Position numbers and translations under genes: made by a program. The notes under the pieces were generated by a model. The model had not been told where the DNA came from. It ran no database searches and saw only the letters and a list, made by a program, of their open reading frames with translations. Positions 44,721 through 58,800 of a stretch of 64,000 nt of DNA are shown piece by piece; the stretch's first letter is position 1, and every line of letters begins with the position of its first letter. Source of the DNA: Pomphorhynchus laevis (taxonomy: Eukaryota > Acanthocephala > Palaeacanthocephala > Echinorhynchida > Pomphorhynchidae); the NCBI GenBank assembly GCA_012934845.2, contig WNNJ02003822.1, positions 169,733 through 233,732 on the forward strand. Direction: 5' to 3'.

Positions 44721-45059
44721 CTACATCAAACGCACTACATCAATACCATCAACACACTACATATATACCAAGAACACTACATTAATACCTTTAGGAGCAA
44801 TATCACTAAAACAATGATTTATTTTATATTTCACTAGCAACAATCATCATTCATTCGTTAAGGGTTCTTTCGTATAAAAATAAACTTAGAGCTATTGAAA
44901 TACATTCTTTACGCAATCTTCGCGATTTGTGCTTGACGTGTGAAATATTTCGCAAAGAACATGTCATTTTGCGTGAACTGCAGGCTATTTGGTCTACTTG
45001 AACTTTTCGGAATTTCCCTTTGTATCTCAGTTATCGGCGAGTTATGCAGTCCAAAACAA

Positions 45060-45205
45060 ATCAATTTTGGACAGAGAATTGTCAATCAATGGAACCGTTT
45101 AAATGAACTGACTGTCATTTTAACTTCACTTGAGCTATTCAAACGTTGCGTTATTTCAAATTTATTGTCTCTTAATTTTTTTCTAATATATAGTTTGCAA
45201 TTTTG
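45060..45205 (+). pseudogene. LINE C-terminal tail relic
   Basis: FGQRIVNQWNRLNEL, LTSLELFKRCV matches the common LINE end pattern (R-V-x-x-W-N-x-L-P ... S-x-x-x-F-K). No catalytic part is nearby. Short, ends at TGA 45204-45206. Confidence 0.5.
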
Positions 45206-45206
45206 A

Positions 45207-46847
45207 GCTATGCTCGATATGTTGTCGAAATTAATGATAAATAATTCCGTACAAACATTTCATGAAACATTATCCTTCTAATTTCACGAAGTTAATATTG
45301 ATTAAATTTTCTTTTCCTCGTGCACCATAAATAAATTTGGATCAAGTAATTTTGATTGATATTTCGTATCTTTTAATTTTATATTTCCATAATGATACTA
45401 ATCAGAAAATGTGTCACTCTTTAGCTATTCCTGTTCTTATAGTTCTTTTCTCTTTATTATTCACAATACATGCCTTAGAGTTTACAGCTGTTTTGACTGC
45501 CCACAGCCAATTATAAAAGCGAAAAAATTTCATTTTTATTTTAAATTGATTGCCTCTTACCTTTTCTATTTTGAACAATTTTGAGCAATGTCGAACATGC
45601 CTCGACACATTAAACACAGGCATTAAACACATGCTTTGCACCGTGTTTAATCCCGATTGTCAAAATTTTATTGATGATTTACAATTGAACATCGATAATG
45701 CTAAATTTGATGCAATTCTATTCAAAATTACATTTACCATTTATAATTACTATTGCAACGTTTTGAATATTATATTGATCATCTCTAGTTGTTATCTGTT
45801 ATATCATTGACTGTCATTTTGTATTAATCAAAATTTTAACAATTTTAGAATATAAAAGAAAATATAAAAGGCTTTATTCATTATTAAAATATCATCCATC
45901 TCTGACATATAAGTAGTTACACAAATGAAGATCACGATGATAACCACCAAAAAATAGTCTTTGCACATACTCCGTACAATCATCCGTCACTGTTCAGAAT
46001 GATGTGAAATATAAGTTGGAGTTTACAGTCTTTGCTTGTGCCAAAACTTGTAAAATGTCGATTACTGTAAATGTATACCTATGTGGGTTGGTGGCATGTG
46101 CCACAGAGATATTAGAAAATATTTAAATATATCAGGAACTTATGAGGGACATGGGCAAATTTTAGAACTTCGTCGTCGAAAATGATGTGCAATTTATAGC
46201 TGATAGATGATAGTTGCATGTCGCTAATGCTAGCAGTGCGATTGTGAATTCTATAGAGGTTTTGAAATGTATGGATTTATAGTTTTATGCAAACAAGGCA
46301 CGAATAAGTTAGATTTGGAAGGATGGAATGCTTATAGAAATGCTTCAAGTCATTGGGTGTTGTTTCAATGAGCTGAAAGCGTTTAAGGATGCAAATCTTG
46401 AATTATATGTCTTAGAGATTATAATTGCTTGTATGTTCAAAGTCAGATATTATTCATATAGTATCCTGATGATGAACATACTCGTTTATGAAATATTTTG
46501 CTAGAACGTCTGTTTTTGTAGATTATGTTTAACAAATCGAATATTCGATTTAATAATAAAATTTAAATTTAATATAAATTCTTCCAGAGAACATTTTTAT
46601 CTATGATTATTTGATAATCAAAATTACAAAATTGTAAATTACTAGCTGACAAATTATTAGCTAGTATTAGCTAATAATTAATTATTAATAATTTCAGTTA
46701 ATTCCAATTAACGGTTTAGATAACGCATTTATTTTTATTTGTTTGTCAGAATCATGCAGTTTACCTGTTTAAAACCTAATCAATTTTTTAATTCACGAGT
46801 TGTCTTCTAGATATGCAAAAGTAATTAATAGAAAAACACATTCCAAA
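45207..46847 (+). other. upstream region of VPS13
   Basis: AT-rich with no recognised gene. The start codon context AAAATGG (46845-46851) is favourable. No promoter motif is convincing. 46280-46440 has a less AT-biased stretch with no supported frame. Confidence 0.4.
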
Positions 46848-49800
46848 ATGGTTTTCGAGGTGATGCTTGCTAAAATCCTTGAAGGGTATCTTGGTGATTA
46901 TATCGAGAATCTTGATACGAAAAATCTCAGAGTTGCGCTCTGGGGAGGTTTGTTATTTACAAATTTTATTATTATTTGCTTTATTGAATATCATTTTAGG
47001 CAATGTCGAATTGGAAAATTTGCGATTTAAGTCATCTGCTTTAGTATATTTTAATCGTTAATTAAATTTTAACCATTTTTTTTTCATTTTAGGCCGATGT
47101 TAGTTCATCTTTATCCGTTAAGGCAGGCTTTCTAAGTAAGCTAAACACTTTTTCTATTACAATGTTCGTTTGTTTCTCAATTAGATCTCCTTGTATCAAA
47201 ATCAAAATAAGCTTAAAAAAATAAATTTTTACTTAAAAATTCTTAATAAATTATATACTTAAAACCTAACAACGCTGCGAACGTTCTGTAAATTTCGATT
47301 GCTTTTCTCTTCGTATCGTTATTTTTATATATCTCAACAGAGATGCGTTTACGAAGACAACTTCAATCTGGCTTATTTTTAGCCTTAATTATATTATATC
47401 TCTAGGAAAAACATATCATCTATCAAGCTGATGACGTTGAATATAAATTTAGTTTTTTAAACGTTTATAGTGGTCATTACTTATGAACTTATAACGGGAT
47501 TGCTACCGCTAAATCTATGTTTTACCGTCAAATTTGAGTGTAAACGTATCGTTTCAATCTCACTTCGACATGAACTTATAACGGTACTGCTGCTGCTAAA
47601 TCTATGTTGAACCATCAACTCTATGCTTATCTTTGTTTAATCGTCAAATTCAAGTGTAAACGTATCGCTTCAATTTAACTTTGACATGCACTTATAACGG
47701 GACTGCTGTCGCTAAATCTAACACATATGTTTTTAATCGTCAAATTTAAGTGTAGACTTATCGCTTCAATTCAACTCCGGCAAAACCCAAGATCCTTGCA
47801 AAAATGTTACATCTTCCCAATCTTCCTGTTTCCTTCAGACATAAACTATCTCGAAAGAATATTGCGATTCCTAAAAATTAAAGATGTAACTATTGGAGTA
47901 ATAAAAGTTTGATAAAGCTTTCATTCTATCATATGAAAATAATTACCAGTCACGTTTTATACATAAGGCTTTTTTATAAAACGTATTATGCCCATTTTAA
48001 TTATTTAATTATTTATAATGAGCCAAGTAATTCTATTTTTATTTAGAGTATTATTGGTACAAATTACTTGATTATTTATTTCTAATTTAACAGTTTTTTG
48101 AATATTTTAAATTTTATTTTACTGCTCTTAAATTTAATGTTTTCCATTTTTCAATTACAATTCCACAATTCTTTATATTTTGTTTTATTTTCCACTATTT
48201 TTAATCTTTTTAAGCTTTGGATTTTAAGCTTTTTAAGCTTTGGATTTGCAAAATCCTAAAATATCATTGTTCCATTCTCATTAAGAAATTATTATTTTAA
48301 TAATTAAAATTTGTTTAAATTCACACTTTTTTCATCAATAATTTTTGAAAAATATTAAAATTTATCATTTCGTCATTTTATAAACATCGTTTTTACCACA
48401 CATGGGGCAGAACAGAATGCGGATACTGTATTTTCGTATGCTAATTTTTTCTCGTAACTGTCTTAAAATTTCTTTTAAGATTAAATTGATATTTAACTGA
48501 AGCAATGCTCAAATTTAATTATAATTTTGTACTTTTCGGCAATTACATTTGAAAATGTAATTGCCGAAATGTACAAAATTATTGTAATTTTGAAATTATA
48601 TAATTTTCTGTTCCAAAATAAAGATCACTGATCTTTGTGATCAAAGAACTTTCTATCACTTTGATGGAGATCACTATTAGAGATATGTAATCTATATTTA
48701 ATGAAATAATTGTATTAAATGAATCAACTCTATACACAAACACAACTTAGGTATGATAAAGAAAAAGTAATTATTTTAACCGAAATATAATTTTTAATGT
48801 CTTGTAAAGAAGAATCAATCATTAATTAATAATTCACGATATTGCATGATTCAATATGAATGGTTTCCCATTAAGCTCTTTAGTATATTTCATTACAAAG
48901 GCATTTTCCTTTGTAATGATATTTTTGTAACATATTTTGTTTTCTGATGTTTTTTACAAATTTTGTTATTTTGTATAAATTGCAAACCTGGTGCTTTTGC
49001 GTATTTAAAAGTTCATATGTTTATATATAAACATTTAGAGTGTAATTTTTGAACTGGCGTTTTTCATTTGTTTTTTTTACGTTTAAGAGATTAATAAACG
49101 TAACTCTCTTAATGATGCAGATAATTATTTGCGCTGTAAACACAATTAGAAGTAAAATTGCGTTTAGTAATCAGAATTTAAATTAGAGTATAAGTTGTGT
49201 TTGTGTATAGAGTTGATTAATTTTATACAATTATTTCATTAAATATAGATTACATATCTCTAATAGTGATCTCCATCAAAGTGATTGAGATTTCTTTGAT
49301 CACTAAGATCAGGGATCTTTATTTTGGAAAAGAAACATGTTTTCAAAAATTGGTGTAGATAATACAATAATAAAATATGCATCATTTGTCTTGCCTAATA
49401 GGTCATCGTCAATATGCTTAGTAATTTATATACTGATGTATTAGTGTAGATAGTAATATTACCTATGAAACAATACATTTTTTGCATTTAGCCTTGCGGG
49501 TGTCTTATTTGTATTTTTTTAAGTCACACATGTGTAACAATATCAAATCCAAAGCATATGGAAAACGTGCCGTAGTCACAACAATAATCTCATTTAATCA
49601 AGTAGAATAGAAAATTTACTCGATTTATCATGTAAAAATGAATATTTCTCTGTATTTCGTTAATTGCTTTATTTAGCAACATATATCGTTCTAATTTATT
49701 TTTGTAAAGAATTTAATTACAAATTAAATTTTATTGTTTATCAAGTAATTTTTAAATTTAATGAAATTCGATTCATTTACCCTTATATTGTTTTACCTAA

Positions 49801-52800
49801 TTAATATAAATATTGCACGTCTTATGAGAAATTAGATTTATTTTAACAAACTTTTATTATAATAAATTTATTATAAACATAAATTTAATAAATAATAATT
49901 TATTAATCAATAATTTTCCTAATAAATAATTTTATTAGGAAAACTAAAGCTATTTGTTCCGTGGAATAGCTTTTACACACAAACAGTTAAAGTGGAAGTT
50001 GATGGTCTATACTTGTTAATAGTGCCAAAGTCAGGTGAGTAAATAATTTATGATTAAGTGCATTGTTAAAAATTTTATAATTTAGACGTCAAGTATGATC
50101 GCGAAAAAGTCGAAAACGAAAATTATGATATAAAAATGCGTCAAATTAGAAGGGTTGAAATAATGCGGAAGGAACAAGAAAATATGGGTATATTTCTGTA
50201 TTTTTCTATTTTTTATTTGGCATTATTTTAAATATTAAATAATAATTTGAATCGGAATGAGACATTCTGGGGCAAATAATTATTTTTGTATTTAAATGCC
50301 ATTTCCAGAAAAAAGAAATAGAATATTTCTTCGATATTTCGTTCGCTTACCGCGGACATTTTCATAAAGTATTGTATATAGTTATATGAAAAAATAAAAA
50401 AAGAATTAAAAAATAACAATTATAAATAATTTTCAATAAAATTATTGATTATATTTTATAAATTATGTAAATTACAATATAATAATTTATACTTTTTTAC
50501 TTCTTTTCTTTGCAGATTTGATCGAGGTCCACCTTTAAATCTAGGTATTTTTAATTGTAAGTCATAACTTTATTAAAAGACTTTAATTAGCATTGTTTGA
50601 GCTTTACCAAAAGCTGTTTAACGACATAAATTTTAATAAGTTGTTGATATATTTTATAAGTAGTTTAATGTTTTATTATATTATATTATATATTTATTAT
50701 ATTATATTATATTATATTAATTTTTGTAAATTTGAGGTTTGTTTTATCTCGTAGCGCTACAACAGAAAGATAACGTCGATATTTCAAAGGAAACAAATAC
50801 ATTCGCGGAGCGACTACAAATGCACATAGTCCGAAATTTAGATTTGACCATAAAGAACATACACATTCGAATGGAGGATCAGTCCACAAAGCCTAATTCT
50901 CCATTCACATTTGGATTGACCCTTAGTACTATACAATTAAAGGTATGCTTTTAAAAATAAACGAATTGTCGATTTAGTTTTTAGTTAAAACAAAAATATC
51001 GAAGCATTTATAAAGTGTTGTATTGATAAACTCATCATCACATTAAAATTTTCAAAATTACTTTTGAATGAATTTTAGTTTAACAAATAAGGATTTGTTA
51101 AATTATTATTTTACAATTTTACTAAATTAGGAAGAAAATTAATGTAGTAAGGTTTTCATTTCGAAATTTAATTTGCAAATGTCTAACTCTTTTGTCTTTT
51201 GTGAAAATAGATTCGCTAATTTGTTAATTATGTCTTTAATTTTTTGAAATTTAATTGAAAATGCATTAATTAAAGTAAATTCAAAAGTCTTAATAATGAA
51301 ACAGTATTTTATCATATTTATAAATATATAATATTTATATGTCAGTGGCCCTTTAACAATATCTATAATCAGCCAAACCATATAACATATTTATTAACTA
51401 ACACCGCAGTTAAGCTCTCATACAAGCATTGCGTATCGTTATAATTCACACTTAGACATTAAATTATAATATGTAAATGTTTTTTAAAGATTATTGTTTT
51501 TATTATTTTTATTTATTTTTTATTTGTAAATATTCATTGCTAACACGAGTTGTATTCCTAAAGTGGTCGGTTTGCTTTTATCCTCGTGTGGTTGTTTGAA
51601 TACTATCAGCATCACTGTACACTACAATCAGCGTAGGTGGACCTCATCAGCAGTGAGCCTACGCCTACCTTTCGTGTTTCGGTCCTTTAATGATCTGCTG
51701 AAATTTTCCTCTGCTGCCTTTCTGTAAAAACAAACGATACAGTTTGTAAGGAAAACATTTCCACTTGTGCAAACTGTACGTTGTTTCCGTCTTTTGTAAC
51801 AAAAAGACGGAGATAGCACTACAGTTGCCGGAAACAACCGACAATCTGTCTTTTGAATTTTGTTGACAGGAAACCGGAATCTGCCAGGTTAATAGAATAA
51901 ATAATTGCATGCACGAGCGAGTATCATCATTTGGTCGGCTTTATAAATAATCCTCGTGTGAATTCTTTAATCCTAGATGCAGCACTGTACACTACAATCA
52001 GTCATGGTCCTCATCATAGAGGACCATGATGAGGTCCACCCACGCTGATTGTAGTGTACATTTATGCCGACAGGATTCAAACAACCATACGAGGATAAAA
52101 TCAAACCAACCACTGAATAAATAATATTTAACTTTTAAGTTTATTCTCTTTTATTTTTGAGTATTTTATAAAAAATACTCAAAAATAAAATTTATTTTGA
52201 GTATTTATAAAAAATATTTTGTAAATTTCACAATATTTTGCTGATCACTTTTCGCATCATCAGTTTATCAGGATACAAATCCCAAAATAATGATAATGAG
52301 TTATTAGATTTGAGAAATCATAAAACTCAATTTTTATCTGAAACATATTAGAAGGAAATGGTAACGTTTTATTAAATAATTTAATTAAATTTTTTATTAA
52401 AATTCATAGTCTACAATAACTGCATTTTGTTTTGCGTTAAAATTTATTCTATATGAACAATTTAAACATTTTCGTTTGAACACTTCCGCCAATTTAGGAA
52501 ATTAATTTCGTATTCTAAAATCTATATATTTGAGAAATCTTTTTAATCTCGTGGATCAAATAGTTAATTTAATAGATAATTAAATATCGTGGGGCAAATA
52601 TTTAATTTAATATTAAATTAATGAAGCAGATAGTTAATTATCATGCATGTCTATAAATTTATTGTATTTTAAAGATTATTATTTTATCAGCTAATTGCTT
52701 GATTTTATGATTATTATATTGTTGTATTTGTAATGCAAGTGATTTTATTAAAGAAAATATAAAATCGCTCTAAAAATATGTATCTGTAAATAGTCAGCTA

Positions 52801-55800
52801 CGTTTGCTGTTCTATGACTTTGTGATCGTTAGCACTGAGTTTTGATTGGAGCTTATAATTTTCGATACTAAGTTTTGTGGCTTTATATAAATTGAGAAAG
52901 TAATCACATATTTACATTTTATAAGTTTGTTGCTTCTAAATGTTCCAACTTTATGACATGAATGCAATTTAACGCTTCTGTTAATTTATTTTAAATAGAC
53001 GACTGACGAGAATTGGCAACCTGCAACTCTTGCTAGCGATGCTCCGTTCGTTAACAAGGTAAGCTTTCACCGACGTGCTTATATTTACTTTATCTCGTTT
53101 TTAGCTTGTAGAAGTTGTAAAGTTTAGTTTATATTGGAACAGCTCAGATAAATGCTTGTCACAGCTTCCTAATGATAAAATAATTGTAAGCAATTTAAAA
53201 CAAAAATGTTCGTTACAGTTTCATTGTAATTTCATTGCAATTATAATTTCATAAGTTCATTGTAAAAAATAATATTCATTTTGATTAAGCATACGATTAA
53301 CATTATATGTTAAATGATAATATTACATGTTAATCAACAATTATGATTAAACATATCATTACCATTATATTAATTAATCTTTTATTATGACAATTGATAT
53401 AATATAATAATGTTATAATAATGTTAATATAATAATGATATATTAATGTTATAATATCTCTACTTTTGACGCGAATGATTATATTTTAATTTTATAGATA
53501 TAATCGATCCATTTATTGTATTTTGTGACAAGTTCTTTGTATATTAAGGTTATGTTAATTTGTATATTTCGATAATAAGACTGTTTTTCAGTAAATCAAA
53601 AAGTTTTGTGGCATATTGCATATTTAAATTATTTTTCCTATTATTTTTTAATTGATCACACTATTGATGCTTCAGTAAAATCAAATCCAGATAGCTCTTA
53701 GCAACACACATATGGTCAAACAATACTCTAGTTTATATTTATTAAAATCCAATAATCCAGCGACACGTCGCTATCGAATCAAATTACAATTCATTACCAT
53801 CAGTAGCTGAGCACAATAATTTGCATATTCCCGATTTCACTTTGACCTTATTTAATTGCAATGTATTAATCTTTTACCGTCTTCAATGAAACTTCAATAT
53901 CTTAACTTTACAATATAATACATGACTTATATAAATGATAATGTAAAATCTAAAAATGTAAATTCAATATTTTGGATTTTGCATTTTGATTTTCGCATTC
54001 TTTTATCGTTTACTAAAAAACTGTCATTTCTTATTAAAGCTTTAGATTTTGATTATAGAACGAATTAGAGAATCTTATACCGAATGATCAAACTACAACA
54101 GCTATGGATTTTAGTAGGATTTTATTGTCTTGGTTTATTTCAACATTTTAAGTTTCTTTCAGTACTGTCGCCAATGAGTGTGGATGCCAAGTTAAAGATG
54201 GACACAAAACCGAAGCTTAAGAACTTTAAAGAACCTATGATTATATTAAATACTACACTAAAAACCATTCGCTTAAACTTGATCACTTCTCAGGTACATT
54301 CAAGTGTTTTTTTATTACAATCTTTTGATATTTTGTCTGCGTTAACAAAATATAATAAATTGATTTGCTTAAAAAATTGATTGAATGTAATGTTTGGACT
54401 TTCAAGTTTGTACAAAAGTATTTGCTAGAATAAAGTTCTTTGGCTTATTTTAATCAATAAATTTGACTTGCATTTCCGTATTGTTACTTGCTGAATAGAA
54501 ATTATTGATTTGTTCCATTGAGATATATACAATAATTTGGAATGTTTAATAATTATGCAAATTCACCATTTCAATCGTTTATATATTCGTGTTAAATGCT
54601 ATTATTGGGTTTGTATATTTCGCCAAGTTTTTTAAAGTTTTTGATTCAAATCGTAAATAATTTGTCTTACACGGTCGCTATGGTTCTTAACATTTCAAAA
54701 CAAACTCTGCAATCGCTTTGAATGAAATGAATATTTTAATCTATAAAACGATTGATGAACATAAAGGAATATCAACAAATTACTCAAAATTACTCGAAAT
54801 GTTTGAAATTATTTAAAATTATTAAATAATTTATTGGTAATTTACGCAATTATCTGATATATTATCAAATCCATGTGATATTAATTATATTAATAATAGT
54901 TAATATGATGATATTAATCAAACTTATGATCAATTGGATGCTTAAAGTGACCCATAACATACTCTTTATTGTTCTAAAACTAAACGTGTAAACATTTTTT
55001 CAATTTTGACACAAAGAAAATACGAATATAAATTTTTCAAATTCTAGAAGAATCAAAACCAAATCGATAATTAAAGTAAAATAAAATATCAGTAGTAATT
55101 TTTATTATACAAAAAGTCAGTAGTTAATTACTTTTAGTTTTTATCTAATTATTTTGCCGTTAATCCCTGTATGGAAGCGGGGTCGGTTCTCAATGTATGC
55201 GTTCTCCATTTCGCACGATTTTGGGACAGAGCTGGGTGCAATCGAACAGTTTGTAAATACTTGTGTAGTGTGTTGAACAATCTCTTTTTTGGTCGTCAGA
55301 TCATACTTTTAGTTTTTATATTTTTATTAATTAAAATATTAGTTGATAACATTATTTTATTGATATCAATAAAATTTAAAATATTCATATTTATCAAAAA
55401 TTTTGGAAAGCAAATTTGGATGTTGGAAAAACGTTTGCTGTCCAATAAAATATTCACTTATGTTTCGTATGTTATGAAACATTAATTTATTTCATAATAT
55501 TTAAATTTGTAACATCAGTTTGCGCCGACATTAGTAATGTCGACGCAGGATGATTTTTGTTGGTAAATCGTGTTCAACTAATCCGTGACGATACTCGTTT
55601 GCAGACACATGTTTAGGATTGAAGCATAGAGCAGTATAACATCCTTACATTTTGTAGATTAAATTTGTTTAAATGAAGAGGTGATTACGTAGAGTAATGC
55701 ATAATATCTAATCATTTTGTATAAATTAACGATATAATTTAAAGGGATAAGTTTAAGTAAAAATGTATATTTTTATCTGTTTTGATATTTTTTAATTTCA

Positions 55801-58800
55801 ATTAATATTTATATATTAAAATATTTTATTTAATTAATTTTTTAAAATATCAATTAAATATTAGTTATTAAATGTTTGCGGCATTAAACACAAATTTTAT
55901 TTATTAATTAACGTTTATTAATTTGAACATTCATTTAATTTAAATTAATTTAGTATTTTGATATGTTGGACTTTATGGAAGCATATGAGTTTCGATCAAA
56001 AACCTTTAAATATGCACCATATCGCCATTGGTTAGAAGAAGGTGAAGCATCTAGATCAAAAAGACGGTAATTATGTGATGATATATTCTTTGGAAGATTT
56101 GTAATTATTCCCAGATGGAAATTTGCAATTGATGCTATTTTGGACGACACTGTAAAACCAAAATTTGATTGTTGGAAATGGGAGAACATGAAGATTCATT
56201 TGAAAATGTGTAGAGAATATCGCAAGTTATTTGTCCGTGAATCAACTAATAAGTTGTCAGATGTTGATGCAGCCAGAATGAGGGTTACATATTATTTTGT
56301 TTTAACATCTTAACATTTGCTGATTTGTTTAGGAATTAGAATTAAAATTAAATATTTTCAACCTTACTCTTGTGCGTAGCAGTGCTCAAAAAGAGGTAAA
56401 TTTTTCAATGATTTGGCAATTAGATATTATTTATAATAATATCAATTAGATAATATTAATAATAACATAATATATTATTAGATAATAATATAATATCTAA
56501 TAATTTTAGATATTATTTATGCATGCTTATAAAGTCAAACACAGTTTGTCTTACATTTACTGTAAACAGACTATTTTAAAACCAACAATTTATGCTTTTA
56601 AAGAATGCAACATTAAAAGTATTTTTTAAGAATTATAATATATACTGGTTTTGACACAAACGGTTATAGAAGTTTCTGTAAAAAACGGTTATGGAAGTTT
56701 CTGTGGCTATCATTTTTTAATATTCGCTAGCTTTTATGCGCTTGATTTGTTAATTTCCAGTTGTCGTTTTTTATATTTGTAGTTTTTCTGTGAAAAGGTC
56801 TATAACTTGAAAAAGTTAAAATAATATATTTTTTTTTCAAAATTAACTAGATAGTATAATTAATCGTGTTCTACGCTAACAGTATTTATCAAAATGCAAC
56901 TGTATCCTTATTAAAATTACATACAATCAAATTGGCAACTAAATGAAGTCTAGTGATTTATCATATTATTAATAGCACATCTTTTTATTATTAAAAAATA
57001 AATATATTTATTGAATATATTTACAGCATATACAACACTTAATATACTGTGTTTTATTTGATTTTTTCTCTTATTTCAGAATATATACTTCAGGTTTTTT
57101 GAGAATTTTGTTTATACGTCGTGTTTTATTCAGTTATAATTTTTCCCTGTTTTTCTGAAACATTAAAAGTTTTCAAAATTAATGATAATGAATAAAACAT
57201 ATTAAAGAAACATTTATTTATTTGATCGTTATTAGGTAGATAAACGATTAGAAGATTTACAGAAGAAGAAAACATGGGGTGCATGGGTGCAAAGCTTTTG
57301 GAAGCAAGAAGAGGAAACAGGTTTAATATCATTTTCGCTTTCTTATTAAAATCTTTACTGTAATCAGCAGCAATTCGCCACTGCGTTTACGCTTTCGTAT
57401 TTACATTTATACAGTCCACAAAACAAAAATTTATTTCAAGCACAAAACACTTTTAAAACTAATAAGTCGCATTAATTTAAAGTAGATCTACATTTAGCTA
57501 TAGAGATAGCTTGCCCACAATGACAAGCTATGACTTTCGGCGTAAATGCATATGTTTTACAGGTTTTCAAAAACTATAGTGGATTGACTCTTGAAGCGTT
57601 TATAAAACAATTTAAGAGTTTCTTAATCTTCTGGAATTGATTTATTTTCAATTGATTTATTTAGTCAACATTAAAAATCAAATAAATGCAGCCAAGGTGA
57701 TTGCGAGTAAATCAAATTGATTGTTAAATTGAGAAATTTGCAAATCGTCTATCCGTCAATAATGTCCGCGCTTTCATGACTTCCAAATTACTGTCTGGAA
57801 GTTTGGTTACAAAGTTAACCTCCTATTCACCTCTAAGTGGAAATTATTTTGGAACTACATGCGAATCTATTTTGCGTACGTATTTATACATCTATTGCTC
57901 AAATTTGCCATATCTCAAAACAACGAAAATAGTGCAGAGCCAAACGATCAATTTATCTTGTGATCTTTTGATATTTACGAAAGAAATAAGGTCCATTATA
58001 AGCGATCGAAATGTTTTTGCGACTGTCAATAACATTTTTGGACGAGTCCTAAAAACCCGTTATCCACGAAAAGTGCACGGTATGTCCGATGTATTTAAGT
58101 GTTGAGAGAAATTTTGATGAAACTATTCCAGGGATCCGACATTTTAGTCAAACGGACTTTTGTTTTAAAAGTCTGGAGATTGTATTTTTCTTTGTGTTCC
58201 AAATAAAACTACCTGCACATTTACGATGATTAAGAATAATTTACACTTTATGTTTTATTCTTTTAGTGGAATTATCAGAAGAAGTTACAGAGGCTGAAAA
58301 GTCTAAGCTTTTCGAAGCTATTGGTTACGTAGGAGATGAGACTTCATACTCATCTTATCCTAAAGAGGTTTAAATTTTTGTTTTTGTAACAAAACTTTAA
58401 TCACTAAATTTAGTATATACAAGCTGTCGCGGAATTTACACTTTCTGAGTTAAGCCTCACTTTCTGGAAGTCATTAAATAATGGACGGTAGAATTATAAT
58501 GTAAAAATATTGACAATTTATTCATTTTTTCTTCTTAGATCTTCTAAAGGTAACACTCAAATTCTTACAGCTCAAGTTCTGGATAGCTTTGTCAAATTAA
58601 GCAGGAGACCCACACTTAATGCTTTCAAGTAATGATCATTTAAAATTTGATACGCTCGTTATTTATTAATATGGACATTACAACGAAATAACACGATAAA
58701 TATTCATATAGCACGTTATATTAATAAATTAATACAACGATTTCTACTTGTATCAAGTAGAAATTTAAAGTTCAAGCATTCAATGAATCTCCATTGTTAA

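Noticed and set aside
45550-45810. 86-codon ORF upstream of VPS13
   Set aside because: No recognised motif, AT-rich composition, antisense ORF of similar length overlapping; likely chance.
50516-50554. Exon-like stretch between VPS13 exons 5 and 6 (TTTGCAG before, TAGGTA after)
   Set aside because: In the required phase it contains a stop, and joining exon 5 directly to exon 6 matches the family.
55521-55547. Short palindrome TGCGCCGACATT / AATGTCGACGCA in VPS13 intron 10
   Set aside because: Single 12-bp stem with one mismatch and no second copy seen; too little to call an element.
57776-58105. 109-codon ORF in VPS13 intron 14
   Set aside because: No recognised domain, lies inside a host intron, and I could not connect it to splice sites or other exons. 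Possibly a decayed mobile fragment.
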